The notes below the pieces were generated by a model. That model was not told the DNA's origin, ran no database searches, and saw nothing but the letters and a program-made list of their open reading frames with translations. A stretch of DNA of 64,000 nucleotides from positions 58,366,921 through 58,430,920 of the forward strand of contig CM067356.1 in NCBI GenBank assembly GCA_034190875.2, given 5' to 3'. The stretch is from Urechis unicinctus (lineage: Eukaryota > Annelida > Polychaeta > Xenopneusta > Urechidae). Shown piece by piece: positions 34,362 to 45,538 of the stretch (positions are counted from its first letter, which is position 1; every line of letters begins with the position of its first letter). The position numbers were made by a program, and so were the translations under genes.

Positions 34362-34765
34362 GTAAGCCTCATTATTTGTATGTTGCAAGCACCTTTGTTG
34401 GATCATTATTTATTCAAACAGTTTGGAAATGGATCGATTGTCTATATGAAGAATATCACACCATACATTGCTGCTACATAGGACATCAACATACTCTAAT
34501 TACATAAGTTGGATGCACAAGGGGTAGAATGACAGATTGTTAATCATATTGGCCTATTACCAACCCACCTTAATATCCCAGTTATTAATTTGTGCAACAT
34601 TACGTAGATTGTCAGAACAACACCGCATTTTTAGAGCGCATTGATTCTTTCCAGGTTACTACATATTTATATGACGTAATGAAATAATCTCCGCGTCTGA
34701 TTGGTTAGCTTATCAATTATGCGCGTTGCGTGTGATTGTTCTCATGCCAACTGATTTTGCTGCAG

Positions 34766-34990
34766 GTGTTTGAGTGCATGATAAATGATTGTATTAACAA
34801 TTTAACTACAAGATTTATGTACGACATTGTTAATTTATTGAAATCGGTTTCGTAACCTGAAACGTCAAATCAAATGGTGTTAATAAGACAAAGCCCCTCC
34901 GATGTTCTTATACATAAAAAAGCAATGATCGTCAGCGACACCCAACAAGCGTCAAATTTGCTTGCAAGCTTAACAAGCTAGCGGGAACAC
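34766..34990 (+). pseudogene. J-family distal frame, copy 1, interrupted
   Basis: After a TGCAG acceptor-like site the frame reads VFECMINDCI, TTRFMYDIVNLL and SVS, then a TAA where copy 2 has a Leu codon, then continues in frame with DVLIHKKAMIVSDTQ.AS and the same stop region. Copy 2 (55144-55344) is uninterrupted. Four Cys and Asn-rich spacing are seen; no domain is recognised. Confidence 0.4.
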
Positions 34991-35109
34991 TCACAATAAC
35001 TAAGGCAATGATTATGAAGAAGAGAGTTAATACAGTTGTTATAATCTTAACCCAATGCATTACGGGTAAAGGACCTTTCGAGGTTCAAAAAATGCGAAAA
35101 GTGAGGCAT

Positions 35110-35146
35110 TTCTCTCTCTCTCTCTCTCTCGCTCTGTGTGTGTGTG

Positions 35147-35179
<33 letters not shown>

Positions 35180-35184
35180 GAGAA
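35110..35184. repeat. (TC)n-(TG)n-(AG)n compound microsatellite
   Basis: A TC run (35112-35130), a TG run (35136-35147) and an AG run (35150-35183) follow each other, so the TC and AG arms can pair into a hairpin. Lies at the same position in block J as the TC tracts at 55470 and 56590. Open frames on both strands here are low complexity. Confidence 0.95.
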
Positions 35185-36050
35185 TGTGAGTGTCTGTACG
35201 TGTGTGCTGTGGGTGATCAAAAGAATTATTAACATGCTTGTTGAAGCACCGGCATTACTCGCATATCGAAAATTGCCATCACTGCATGATGAAATGATTA
35301 TCTACGTAAATTATAATGCAGTCGAAATCCATTTTGAGAACTAGAGAAATATTGTTTTTTGTCTTACTGCGTTTACTATGTTCAGTAGAGTATACGGATG
35401 TGATACCTGTGATAATAAACAACAGCCATGAATGTATGTCATTTGTAAAACCATTTATTATATCACCACATAATTGGTACCACAGACACTAGCATGGTGT
35501 TAGTTGATGGATCGCTGAGTCCGGAATAATCACACGACTACAGCTGTACCATAACCCGGAAACGCACTGACGAGCAGTACACATGACTCTCGTTATGCAC
35601 CTCATAATCATTTCAATGGCTTATCGTCAATGCCAGACAGCTCATCAATAGCAGCTAATGAACCCTACTTAAGCATCAGATTATACACTGTGGATTTCTT
35701 TTTCCGTTAGACAGAGACTCACTGTTCACATCATACACCCATGATGGAAATCATCTTCTTAAGAGGAGCTGGATTTATCCCTTTTTATCCACACTGGCGT
35801 GAGAGCGGTACTGTGATGAACATCTTCGCATGACCATGGCCAAAAGTAAACCAGAATATATGTTAAACGATGCGCGAGATATACGCCATGTTTTTGCTAT
35901 AAACTCCTTTGTCATTGTTTGCAATGCGGAGCGTGCCATTTTACTTCTTGGCAATGTCTATCTGAGCTTAGAGCGACGAACATTTGGTCCAGTTCGTGTT
36001 TATTATATTATGCGGTTAAATATTTGATTTATGCGCTTCAGTATATATAT
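35185..36050 (+). repeat. Block K, unit 1 copy
   Basis: Aligns with 56690-57480 from ATGATG-rich sequence after the microsatellite to the TATTATATTATG.GGTTAAAT end. Includes a frame with a membrane-like segment, listed separately. Confidence 0.9.
35620..36010 (+). pseudogene. K-family hydrophobic protein, unit 1, decayed
   Basis: Same frame as the intact 57026-57226 copy: PDSSS.AANEPYLSI, LYTVDF, then a hydrophobic part. Here a TAG interrupts after FFFR. Further on, both copies read MPFYF.AMSI.A-like hydrophobic codons (35935-36010). The pattern suggests a protein with two or more membrane segments. Function unknown. The alternative open frame 35830-36027 overlaps it. Confidence 0.35.
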
Positions 36051-36612
36051 TGATATTGCATATCTGAAACTGTATTAGCTTCTTGATCGGCGAAGGTGAA
36101 GACTTCAGTAATTGCCTATGCATAGAACTTCCACTACTAACATCCCCATCGGTACACCATGCGTCATTACCGAGCAAATTTAACTCCACTAAACCTGCCA
36201 ATCAAGCTTAAATGCCTTATCTTGTTTCACCATGGAGCGAAACTACTCTTCCGATCCACCTTATCTAGCGCCCCACTTACTGCAGACTTATCAAAGTAAT
36301 CGTCCATCCCATTGCATACGCTCTCCTTGTGAATCAACTCTCCGCGAAATACCTTGTCCGTTATTAAATGGTGCAATCCTTAAATGATGTGATGCTAGTT
36401 ACCACTCAGGTATCAAGTTGAAGAGCTGGCCAAAATAAGTTGTTCACTGATACCATTTTTTTTAAAAATAATTGATTTCATGTGACATATCCATTTCTTG
36501 GTCATGAACATTGACCTACTAATGCAGTCGACCTATTGCGTACGGTTAAGCTCTATACTGGCGGTGCCGATGCATGTACATTCAGGCGCTTTATACCCAA
36601 TTCTTTGTAACA

Positions 36613-36675
36613 GATGAACGAATGCTGGAGTATTTCGGCATCTTTCTTGCGCCGCACCATGATGAACCAAGCTAG
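36613..36675 (+). pseudogene. MLEYF...APHHD motif fragment, L copy 1
   Basis: Reads DERMLEYFGIFLAPHHDEPS and a stop. The same motif in the same frame occurs at 50908 in block H of unit 2 (DEQMLEYF, then APHHD), while the equivalents at 30612 and 59345 are frameshifted or decayed. H and L are therefore distant paralogues of each other in this part. No known family is recognised. Confidence 0.35.
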
Positions 36676-36985
36676 GTCGAGGACATTCATATAAATGTCA
36701 GAACCCATTCTCATTTACGACACTGCGAGGTCTGCTTTCGCGTTTGCTTTGTCACTCACTCACTCACGTACACACACACGCGCCGACAACGCCAACCCCC
36801 CTAACCACTTCCTTCACCCCGACCCGCTCTCTGTATCGTCTGTGGCAGATCCGCCATTTGTCTGGTAAGCTTGTTAAAGTTAAATGATTTACCGGGAGCT
36901 TTTTGTGAATAAAGCTTCATATTCCGATAGTGTTGCAGATCAGTCATTGCTGGGTTTTTTTCAGCGATAAATACCCTCTAAGCGC

Positions 36986-37213
36986 TTGTATTCAACTCTT
37001 ATCGGTCATGCTGTAACTTATCCACGTGCGCATCTCATTTATTTTTCATTTCGACAGTACAAGGTGCATGATGAAGCTGCAGATAGGAAAGTGGGCTACG
37101 GCTGTATGCACATATCCACCTATTCGATATACATGATTCATCGCGCACGCACAATATGCCTTGTGCTTTTCGATATGATCATAATTATCAATCGATTAAT
37201 GGATTGTCGCTGA
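36986..37213 (+). pseudogene. L-family reading frame, unit 1 (75 codons, open)
   Basis: Open from ATG to TGA at the same stop as the unit 2 copy. In unit 2 (59697-59930) two frames together cover it: the first third is in one frame, and VYDESEDRKVSDGYMYISTY with MVHHARTICLVLF in the next. The C-terminal half is hydrophobic (CLVLFDMIIII). Unit 1 is the better preserved copy. Function not recognised. Confidence 0.35.
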
Positions 37214-37869
37214 GGAGAACAATAGCAAATCGGAATCATATTTGTTGATTGGATTAGCAAAGGCCTTCAAGTGCTGTTCGTGTGGACCCATACTATCAGT
37301 ATATTGTACCATCTGAAGCCGTGCATCACATGTATAATGTGCGATAAAGCAGTGCCGAATACCGCCTAAGGAAAGAGTGTCACAAGGAATTCTGTCAGTA
37401 ACATGATCGGTTAGTATGTTACGGACCTGCCCAAAGGTTTCAACTCACTCAATTGTTCATTTGATACTGGCTGCTCATGATTCAGTAATCTGTGTCTGCC
37501 TTACGTTCGAAATTTTGAATTAGCGGGTGATGCAGGATGTATATCTTTTATCTATAGCACGATCAGAATGAAACAAATGCATTTTTGTCTGATCAACCGA
37601 CATTCGCAATTTAAATTTACCGTGCTTAAGGGTTTACATGCAACATTATAACTAGTTTTGAATGGACAAAATGGACGCAAATTTAACTAGCGTTTATGCT
37701 TAGTTATTGATTGTTTTTGAAAGCTTAGTAATATTAACACCATTGTAACGTGTCAATTAATACAACATGGCTGAATAGATGTTTCCTTAATGTTAACAAG
37801 TTGTTTTGCAAAATGCCATTGTAAGACTGCGTGCACCATAAGCGATGGTCTGTCTACGCCCTACTTAAA

Positions 37870-38395
37870 AACACAACCACATGGAATACGTAATGTTTAA
37901 CCTTAGTAACCGTCGGTTTGATTTGTTAGACTGGCAATGCCACTTGTTTGTAAATTGGTAACCTGTAAAACCCGTAGCACAGGACAGGGCTTTTTTATTG
38001 ATGTCAACACGAAGCGTATAACATTACAAAATAACACAATATGACATCATGGATATATAACGTTGGCGTTATAGTTCAACTTCCTCAGACCTATCTACAC
38101 TGTGTATCATTGTTTTCCTGGCAACCCAATCCCTCAAGTAAACAATGGCTCACCGCGTGGAAAACATGGTTGAAACATCAATGGATAGATCGCTTTTGGC
38201 GATGGATTGGTTCAAGAAGGACATTCCCTGCATTACCACCACGATGTTGCTCGAGGAAGTCGGAGGTGCCTTCCCAAATTAAATTCACAGAATGAACATG
38301 TAGCCACGTGATGAAATATGCACAGCAGCTTGCATGCTGCAAGAGCTCGATTTCATTAGCAAAACACCTGGCGATATTGAGGATTCTGTATAGTC
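37870..38395 (+). repeat. Block B2, unit 1 copy
   Basis: Matches 9480-9900. The join to a small remnant of B (38395-38480) and then to C at 38520 shows that about 1.5 kb of B is missing in this unit. Confidence 0.85.
38041..38295 (+). pseudogene. B2-family frame, unit 1 (84 codons, open)
   Basis: Open from ATG to a TGA. Rich in Trp (seven) with WLKHQWIDRFWRWIG in the middle and a Cys-Arg-Ser segment near the end. The unit 0 copy is similar at DNA level, but its matching frame has stops and small indels, and a different frame is more open there. Codon-level conservation is therefore weak. No family is recognised. Confidence 0.25.
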
Positions 38396-38519
38396 GACAC
38401 ACAAGGCATAAGGATGATAACTTATGAGCACTGCAAACATTTTACAAAAATGATAACAGAGAAACTAAGAGAAATCTACTTTTGTACTGTTGCGATTACT
38501 CTCAGATTATTCGCCCTGA

Positions 38520-39010
38520 AATAAAGTAAATAGCATCTGCATTAGGCATCCGCATAAAATGCGTTAAGATTTTAAACAGAACATATCGAATACTGGCAAT
38601 AATAAAGAAACTTATCTTATATTAATCTTAAGAAAGCTTTCTAAATTGGGTGCCATTGCATAAAATCCTTTAAATGTTTTCGGACTTAACGTCTGTTTCC
38701 CAGTTGCTCTATCAAACTCATATGCACACCTCACATAACTATAGTAGTGTTATCTAGGCCTAAAAATCGACATATTCTTTCTTAGTAAATGAAACGGCTC
38801 TGTGTGTGCCGTTTTTTTTTATTTCGCATTCTTCTTCAATGTGAAGTAACGATGATCACATGATGTGTTCTACGAAATGTACTTATGTTTACTTCACCTT
38901 TATTGCTGCGGATTTCCCAGTTGCACCTGCGATCGAAGGATTTATTTTTACTTCTACTCTCTGTTGCGTGTTATCCACAATCTATAAGATAGCAAATCTA
39001 TAAGATCCAA
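38520..39010 (+). repeat. Block C, unit 1 copy
   Basis: Partner of 12715-13240, with two small insertions. Carries the shared minus-strand C-terminal frame ending at 38897. Confidence 0.88.
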
Positions 39011-39104
39011 AGATAATGTCAGTTTGGACCTTCACCAGTGCCGTTTAAGTCTCTATGTCTATAAGCTGACTCGTATGGTTCCATCAAATCGTTCTCTACA
39101 AATT

Positions 39105-39650
39105 ATATTACACAAATTACATTACGCAAATTATATTATGCTATATTTACATTTATATACTACATGATGATTGATACTACTCTGCATACAAAATTGTACT
39201 GAAGCACATGCCTTTGTAGTAACTTTGGCAGCATATGTGGTATTGTCATTAACTTCGAATCAAATAGCGTTAACTTTTTTGCATTATCAGGACCCTTGTG
39301 CGTGCAACCATCAGTAGCCATTGAGGTTGACTGAGTAAAACAACTACCAACTTGGGCCAAAAATGATCACAATGCTTCCCTAAACGCAGCTAACCGCAAA
39401 CGTTGGTATGCAGAATTTTCCGTGAATTGTCAACCATTGGCGCTGACATTTTGGTGACGTAGGAGGCATCATTAAGATCAAAGTGGGATAAACCGGCAGT
39501 ACAGGTAATAAAGCAAAATGACAATGTATCACCGGCACAATTCTGAACTATGCTTCTATAATACAACGCTTCAATCTGTCCATCTAAACGCTGCTCGAAC
39601 AGCTTTTCATTGGTACCCTTATCCCTAGCAACATACTGACGCTTGCAATG
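39105..39650 (+). repeat. Block D, unit 1 copy
   Basis: Partner of 13440-14415 without the inserted segment. Similarity ends at 39650 in GCAACATACTGACGCTTGCAAT. Confidence 0.9.
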
Positions 39651-39665
39651 TGTGTGTTTGTACAT
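39160..39665 (-). pseudogene. Minus-strand D-family gene, unit 1 (best copy)
   Basis: Two open minus-strand stretches follow each other: 39665-39390 (91 codons: RQYVARDKGTNEKL, AGDTLS, FITCTAGLSHFDLND, MVDNSRKIL) and 39360-39160 (66 codons: TQSTSMAT, KGPDN, MLPKLLQRHVLQ). A frame change lies between them. Both stretches keep their frames in unit 0. It could be two exons, or one gene with a frameshift. No family is recognised. It is the clearest conserved coding signal on the minus strand. Confidence 0.45.
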
Positions 39666-40449
39666 CAGTAAGATAACGTTGCATTACGATGTGTTTGCGA
39701 GGATCCGCACATTACATCAGTGTTTAATTCGAGCAATTATATTTCTTCGTAGTTGGTAGCCGCCATTACGGAATGTGTGGCACCGGGGATTTCTTCATAC
39801 AAAAAACGCATTACTTTTTTCAATCAGAAACTGGGTCGTGCAGTCCGCAGCTATTTATTCAATGCGCTGAGTCAGCCAACAAGACTTCGCGTCGATATGA
39901 TATTTCACCCAATTGCAATTTGTGAGCTTCATTCCCTAGCCAACAGCGTAGACCAATAGTTTATTAGATCTTGGGAAAAGCGATACCGCGATGCAGACTT
40001 TCAGAATGATGCTCCAATCGACCGTGTACAATTTATGCCAGCCTTGTAGTTGCCATTATTACAAACCTCGAATATATCGTGTTACATTTTAGAGAAATAG
40101 GGACCTTATTATGCGAGGAGGCGAAGCTGGTCGTAACTCCATTCGTCATCCTGAAAGTATTATGACGTTGATCAAACCCCACGCGTCATAAAACAGAACA
40201 GTATTTATTTTGATAGTAGATGAGCATATATGTAATAATGACATGTGATGTCAATTCGACTGTAATACAGTTGAAAAGTGACAGGACCGATTAAACATTT
40301 CAAGCTTTATGCTACTGTAAAATACACCACCATTTTCACCTTGATTTGATAACTGCAAGGGTTTCGATATAACCTACCTGACCAGACACATCAGCGTATA
40401 CCTCCTCATCTGGCAGGCATCCTACATTCATGCATCCTACATTCTGAGT
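39651..40449. other. Spacer after unit 1, with one open frame
   Basis: 39753-39959 holds a 68-codon frame from ATG with mixed composition (KRITFFNQKLGRAVRSYLF, then DMIFHPIAICE). It has no second copy and no domain, so it could be a remnant or chance. The rest shows nothing recognisable. Confidence 0.3.
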
Positions 40450-41990
40450 TAAGCTGCATAGCGATGTTATACCATACATGGCTGCACCAACAGAGGTACA
40501 TTCTAACCAACAGTATGCGACATGTCTAGGTATTACTTGAACGATGCGCAATTGATTGCATTGTCAGCAGCGTATTAACTCTTTGCTGAACCACCGAAGA
40601 CGCAAAACGAACACATAAATCTGTTTCAGCCATTGCCGCCTGCGCATATGGACGTTCTACTATAGATACTTCATGGTGACAGCAAGCTGTGGTATATTAC
40701 GTCCCATACTACACCCACAAAACAAATCTCATTAGTGATGGTTAATTCTATGGAGGCTATATCACTGTTATATTGGCCATTAACGGCACTATATGACTGG
40801 TTGTCATGACGACAGCAGCTAACGGTTAATGACAAGCAATAGGAATACTTGTAGAAGGCAACATCTCCGGTAACATACCTGCACAATGACTACACATTGT
40901 CCGCAGCCAAACTTTAATATAATAGTTTAGGTAATTTAAGGAAACGAACATTGCCTTATGGATATAAATTCTGTTGAATGCTTTTGTGTGGCATGATGCA
41001 ACTTACCTGTAATAAAGCCTTGACAAATCCATATCTTGTGTGAATATATTTATGAAACGATAGCAACCCATTGTCCAAATGCTAGTGTATATCTCTTTAG
41101 TGACTCTGAAGGATCATCTATAACGCAATAAAGTAAGCTTTGTGCAATAAATTAAGTGCTACTATACAATGTGTACCGCTGCACTGAAGGTGATAAACGG
41201 AAAGCTTCACACAGGTGTTGGCATTCTATTAGAACGTGCTGTTTTTGTTGTATACAGTTATGTTGTTTTCCCTCTGCGATGATCACACGGCGCAGTGAAA
41301 TTAGAAATGGCCACGACAGCAACTCTCATCATATCTCATAACACTTTAGTTACGAATAAAATGTCAGATATGAACAGTTACTGATCGCTTGTGAATATGT
41401 CTTATTGTAGTCACACAGCTTATCTAGACAGACAGTTTGGTCAAATTACGTTGTGCAAGGGTCTCGAATGCCGATTTTTCAGCATGGTAAAATCTGTACC
41501 ATGATATATGTTCGTATTTGATTGCCTTGCATTATCTATATCATAGCAACTGTATTCTGATGGAAGAGGTATATTTTAACCGGAATTGATCTCGCTTCTG
41601 TAAAACGTACCGTTGTCATGCTATAAAGAATGAACACTGGCTTAAGTGTTTAATGGGTGATGCAATCATTCATAAACTAGTCAATTGACTGTCGCATGAA
41701 CTCTACGCATGAATACAATTCCCACTTAGTTTGTGCTTGATGCATGCTGGTCGCTGTCGTTACTTCACATTCGCTCGTAATTGCCTTCGCTGCATGAATA
41801 CAAACAAAAGGCATAATGCATAGTTATTTTCGCTTGGACAAAACCTGACGGTATTGCCAGATTTGATTTTAAAAACAAAACAGTACAAATTGCAAAATGG
41901 TTGGTAGAGACTTTACATGTCTTCTTCACTGACCCTCCCTTGCAAACGTTCAGGGATACTAACGCACGATAGGTCAGCACATGATGTGAA
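40450..41990 (+). repeat. Duplicated block M, copy 1
   Basis: Parts align with 42580-43240 and 43790-44080: TATATCACTGTTATATTGGCCA at 40758 and 42656, GTGTGG.ATGATG.AAC at 40986 and 42925, and 41590-41760 with 43850-44010. Identity is the lowest of the block families. Open frames are not conserved. Confidence 0.65.
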
Positions 41991-42579
41991 GGCCTGCAAT
42001 GCTTCCATCACCGTCCTCGAGCAGTGTAGCTGTTAACAATCGAGGCCGCAAAACCAAACCACTAGTGTGGGAATATGCGAAACTGATACTTCAAACTTAT
42101 CAATGTTCCCAAACCTACCATACCAAACTTTGGTTGTACTGTATTATCGTTGCATACAGTACTTGGCTTTGTGTCGCCTGTAAGATACTTCACATGTGCT
42201 TTATGGCTTGAAGTATTAATAACTAGTGAAGGGACGGGGCAAAGCAAAACGCATAACAATATGCAACATCAACTACTGCATTGATTGGAAAATAACCATT
42301 TGCAATGATTAATAATTTTTAGCCATCAGTTCTGGCGATTGCCAGAAGTGAATGATATAGGCTTGACTTTATAGGTGTTCGGTCAAACCTGTCTTTCAGT
42401 ATGATTGAGAATAGTTGGTCTGTGCCTTGTTCACAACTTATTTGGCTCGCCCTTGCACAAGCTCAGTTAGATCGACACAGTAAATGTTAATCAATACTGT
42501 AGGGGAATACATATTGGCACCGTTGTAGCACAATAACAATATTAGATATGTAGTAGAAAAAATGAGCTAGAACCAAGAG
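41991..42579. other. Spacer between M copies, no gene seen
   Basis: Overlapping open frames on both strands (41999-42211 plus, 42062-42259 minus) have no support. Confidence 0.4.
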
Positions 42580-44080
42580 CAAGCTGTGTTACAGGTCGTC
42601 CCATGCTACGCCGATAAACGTAATCTCATTTGTCGTGGATCCCTACATCAATGATATATCACTGTTATATTGGCCACCACGGCAGTATATTACTTTGTGT
42701 CAAGCAATAGACTCAGTGTTGTATACAGAAGAGAACCTTTATCTTACTTTATCTGACGTAACAATAAACATCACGCTGTGTTCAAGCCTATTAAATATGA
42801 CAAATAGCCTTCTCCAATAAACATTATCATGGCACTGAGAGATTATGATAAACAGTGAAGAGGTTTGAAAACAAGCTGAAATAATGAAACATCGTCTCAT
42901 GGAAGTCAATGCTTGCATTTGCTTGTGTGGTATGATGAAACGTATCTGTAGCTGACATGATCGGCACCATCCAATCGACAAGATCTGAAATAATTTATAT
43001 ACTGAAATACAGCAAGCTTCTTTCAATTTCATTACAATCTTGCTTTTGCTAGATACTACTATGAGCTGCATGCCGCCAAACTGTAGCCACTGCAATGTCA
43101 CAAACAGAGATTATCACAGGTGTTAGCAATCTGGTGTCATGTGGTCGTGTTGAAGATATTATTGACGACAATCACAAAATTGTTGGAAACCTTATATTGT
43201 TTTGTAATCGTGTTCAGTAGAACAGTAATGCCTAAGTCACATGAGGCAGCAGGGCTGTCTAAAGACTGTCCACGGATTCCGTCCGCTTCAAAACCATTTG
43301 AGTCCGTGTGGGGCCACGCAATTCTTTCACACACGGGCACCTTACAGGTTAAAAGCCCATGGAAGGCCCATAGGATATTGTGAAGAGTCCTTGCGGGGTC
43401 GTACGGTTTTCTTACGGGTTCTCATTAGTGCACGTATTGATTATTTCAAGTTTGCGACAGATCCCTGTAAAGAACCCGTAGAACACCCCAAAACCACCCG
43501 TAAAGCATTTATACAACAACTTCGTATGGAGGGTGATTTCCTACTGGCTATCAAGACCGTACGGGCTCGTAAGCATATAATACCATATGTGCCATGTTTT
43601 AAATCGTTTTTTGTCACTTTTGGCTTTCCTTCATCTCCTTCCTGCTCTGAGCGACCGACTGGGCCACCGAGAACCGTCATCTTTTCCGCCGTTTCTTTTG
43701 CCACCTGGTGCAGGTGTGGTTCTGCACGATGCTTTTCTGCATTGACAGTATTCGGCCCATTCTAATTAATGGGGAAACTTATTCATAATGAAGCAGCTGT
43801 GATTGTTACAAGGACGAAGGGTATTCGACTATGTAATGAAATTCATATCGGTTCTGTAAAATGCACTCTTCGCAAATCTACTGGACGCCATAACATGAAC
43901 ACAAGCTTACTTGTCGAATGGATAGTGTAATCACTCATCACATACTTGACTGCATTCGACAAGAACTCTATGCATGCAGACCATCCTATTTAGCTTGCAT
44001 TTGATATATGCTGACCTCTCATGCAATGCGGCAACTTTCATTGCATCACATGCGCTCGTAATTGTGTGTGTAACCTAGAA
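42580..44080 (+). repeat. Duplicated block M, copy 2, split by an insertion
   Basis: Partner of 40450-41990. The GC-richer segment 43240-43780 lies inside it and has no counterpart in copy 1. A minus-strand frame of 120 codons at 42739-43101 is open here; the copy 1 equivalent is not clearly open. Confidence 0.6.
43240..43780. mobile_element. GC-richer insertion of unknown type
   Basis: Sharply richer in G+C and CpG than its surroundings. Contains related CCGTAAGAAAACCGTACG and CCCGTAAAGC motifs on alternating strands. A 174-codon frame (43241-43765, plus) and an 87-codon frame (43441-43704, minus) are both open, which low stop-codon density explains. No protein family is recognised. It interrupts block M, consistent with a later insertion of an interspersed element; terminal repeats are not evident. 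Confidence 0.45.
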
Positions 44081-45114
44081 AATATTGAATGCACATAAAA
44101 GCTGTAGTTTTTTCTGCTTGAATTAAACGTTATGACATCGAGAAATGTGTGATTATTTGGGGACAACCAAATTGACATATGCAAAGATTGAGTGTGAAGC
44201 TACTTTTGGTGACTGACTGTTACTTTTATTCCGATCAAAAATTGACATTACTCCATATAATGTATTACAAAGGTCCGTAGAAATACCGCGCAATTATGTT
44301 CTCTTATTCTTTACCTTTCCTAACCATCAGCTTTATCGAAGCAATTACTCAAATAGGATGAGGTTAGATAACCTGTATCGAGAATAGCTGTAACGCATAT
44401 CATTACCGGCCTCAAATTCATTAGGTCAGCTTATGCAAAAGGCTGATATACATTAAACTAACAAGGCAGTGATACAAAATAAAGGGGGTGGAAAAATGCG
44501 AATCTGGGATTGCAAATCGCATCATGCATATGACGTTAACATGTGAGTCATGAGATCCCCAGCGTGACTTGCGAGTGTACTTGAGACTATGCGATTTGTT
44601 CTTTTATTCAACGCACTTCCGACACCCGCTACTCAGCAGCATATACATTTTGCCAGTTTCTCTTGTAATGATATGCACTTGTAAAACATAATATCATCAA
44701 TAAAGTAAGCAAAGAATGAAGAATCCTATAAATTTGCTGCAGAGAGTTTAAAAAGCGCCTGATATCAGGGCATTAAATCGTATCTTGTGATAACTAGATT
44801 CCATATCTGAAGTGACATTGTGTAGCACATTGAGCTCTAAATGGTGAGCACAGCCACACACACATCAACAGAACCGCATACTCTCCACAACAAACTTCAT
44901 AATGATGTATTAATCTATCTATTATGCATCACAGGCAGAAGCGTGTAATCTTTTCACTCATTAATGTTGGTAAAGATTAATGTATCATGGTGCGATTGCG
45001 ACCACAAAATGTCAAGGACGCTTTGAGTATGATCTCTATGAAGCGAGATCGTTAAGTACTCTTCACATTCATAGATGCATACATGCATGCAAATGTACGT
45101 GACATGAGACATGG

Positions 45115-45366
45115 TTGCAAGGTAGAGATGATTACAAAGCCGCACATTGGGCACAGGAAGTGATTATAACGGCTGGAATGGCCTGCAACGTGGTCATTAG
45201 GTACTGCCACTGCCCCAAGAGCATACAAAGGATCCAATTACCAACTTCTGCCCAGGGAATATTACGTGAGGTGAATGTACCTGCGGATATCATTGTTCTT
45301 GCCAGACTAGTAGTGAAATATCACTGGATTTTTCATAGCACTGCGGATCTAGCACAGACAATATAA
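45115..45366 (+). CDS. Possible coding frame, 83 codons, unknown
   Basis: Begins at an ATG and runs to TAA. Composition is balanced, with a hydrophobic patch (IIVLARLVV) and a Cys-x-Cys. Overlapping minus frames (44954-45154, 45052-45237) are open only in part. No domain or second copy is visible. Confidence 0.2.
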   Translation: MQGRDDYKAAHWAQEVIITAGMACNVVIRYCHCPKSIQRIQLPTSAQGILREVNVPADIIVLARLVVKYHWIFHSTADLAQTI

Positions 45367-45419
45367 ATCCTGAAGAAAATGGTTGCTTGACTTATCATTA
45401 TCTGCTGTTCTGACCTAAG

Positions 45420-45538
45420 TGTCACAAGGTCATATTCTGTGCCCAATGATAATATGTCGCATGTGAACATCATGAAATCGCACTTCCTCTCCATCTTGGG
45501 CCATGCTTTGATGAAAATAGACAACTTGAAATTCAACA
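45420..45538 (+). CDS. Possible internal exon, 119 bp
   Basis: Preceded by a pyrimidine-rich stretch ending TAAG and followed by a GTAAGTAT donor at 45539. One frame is open throughout (VTRSYSVPNDNMSHV, then MKSHFLSILGHALMKID). Exon-sized open stretches with such sites occur by chance in AT-rich DNA, so support is weak. Confidence 0.2.

Larger units (their letters stand above)
34046..35110 (+). repeat. Block J, unit 1 copy
   Basis: One of three full copies (54536-55470 and 55645-56590 are the others). A fourth fragment of its 3-prime end lies at 62800-62920. The three full copies end at the same place in a TC-type microsatellite. Confidence 0.92.
36051..37869 (+). repeat. Block L, unit 1 copy
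   Basis: Colinear with 58500-61085. Unit 2 has two extra pieces relative to this copy: 58680-59145 (containing a G-block fragment) and 60130-60700 (containing a B-block-like fragment). Includes the CACTCACTCACGTACACACACACGCGCCGACA patch at 36750-36790. Confidence 0.9.

Noticed and set aside
35008-35344. Arg-Glu and Ser-Leu repeat frames
   Set aside because: Translation of TC/AG microsatellites; likewise at 55444-55696 and 56508-56696.
43241-43765. A 174-codon gene in the GC-richer insertion
   Set aside because: The minus strand is open too, codon use is not distinctive, and no domain is recognisable; low stop frequency in GC-richer DNA is sufficient explanation.
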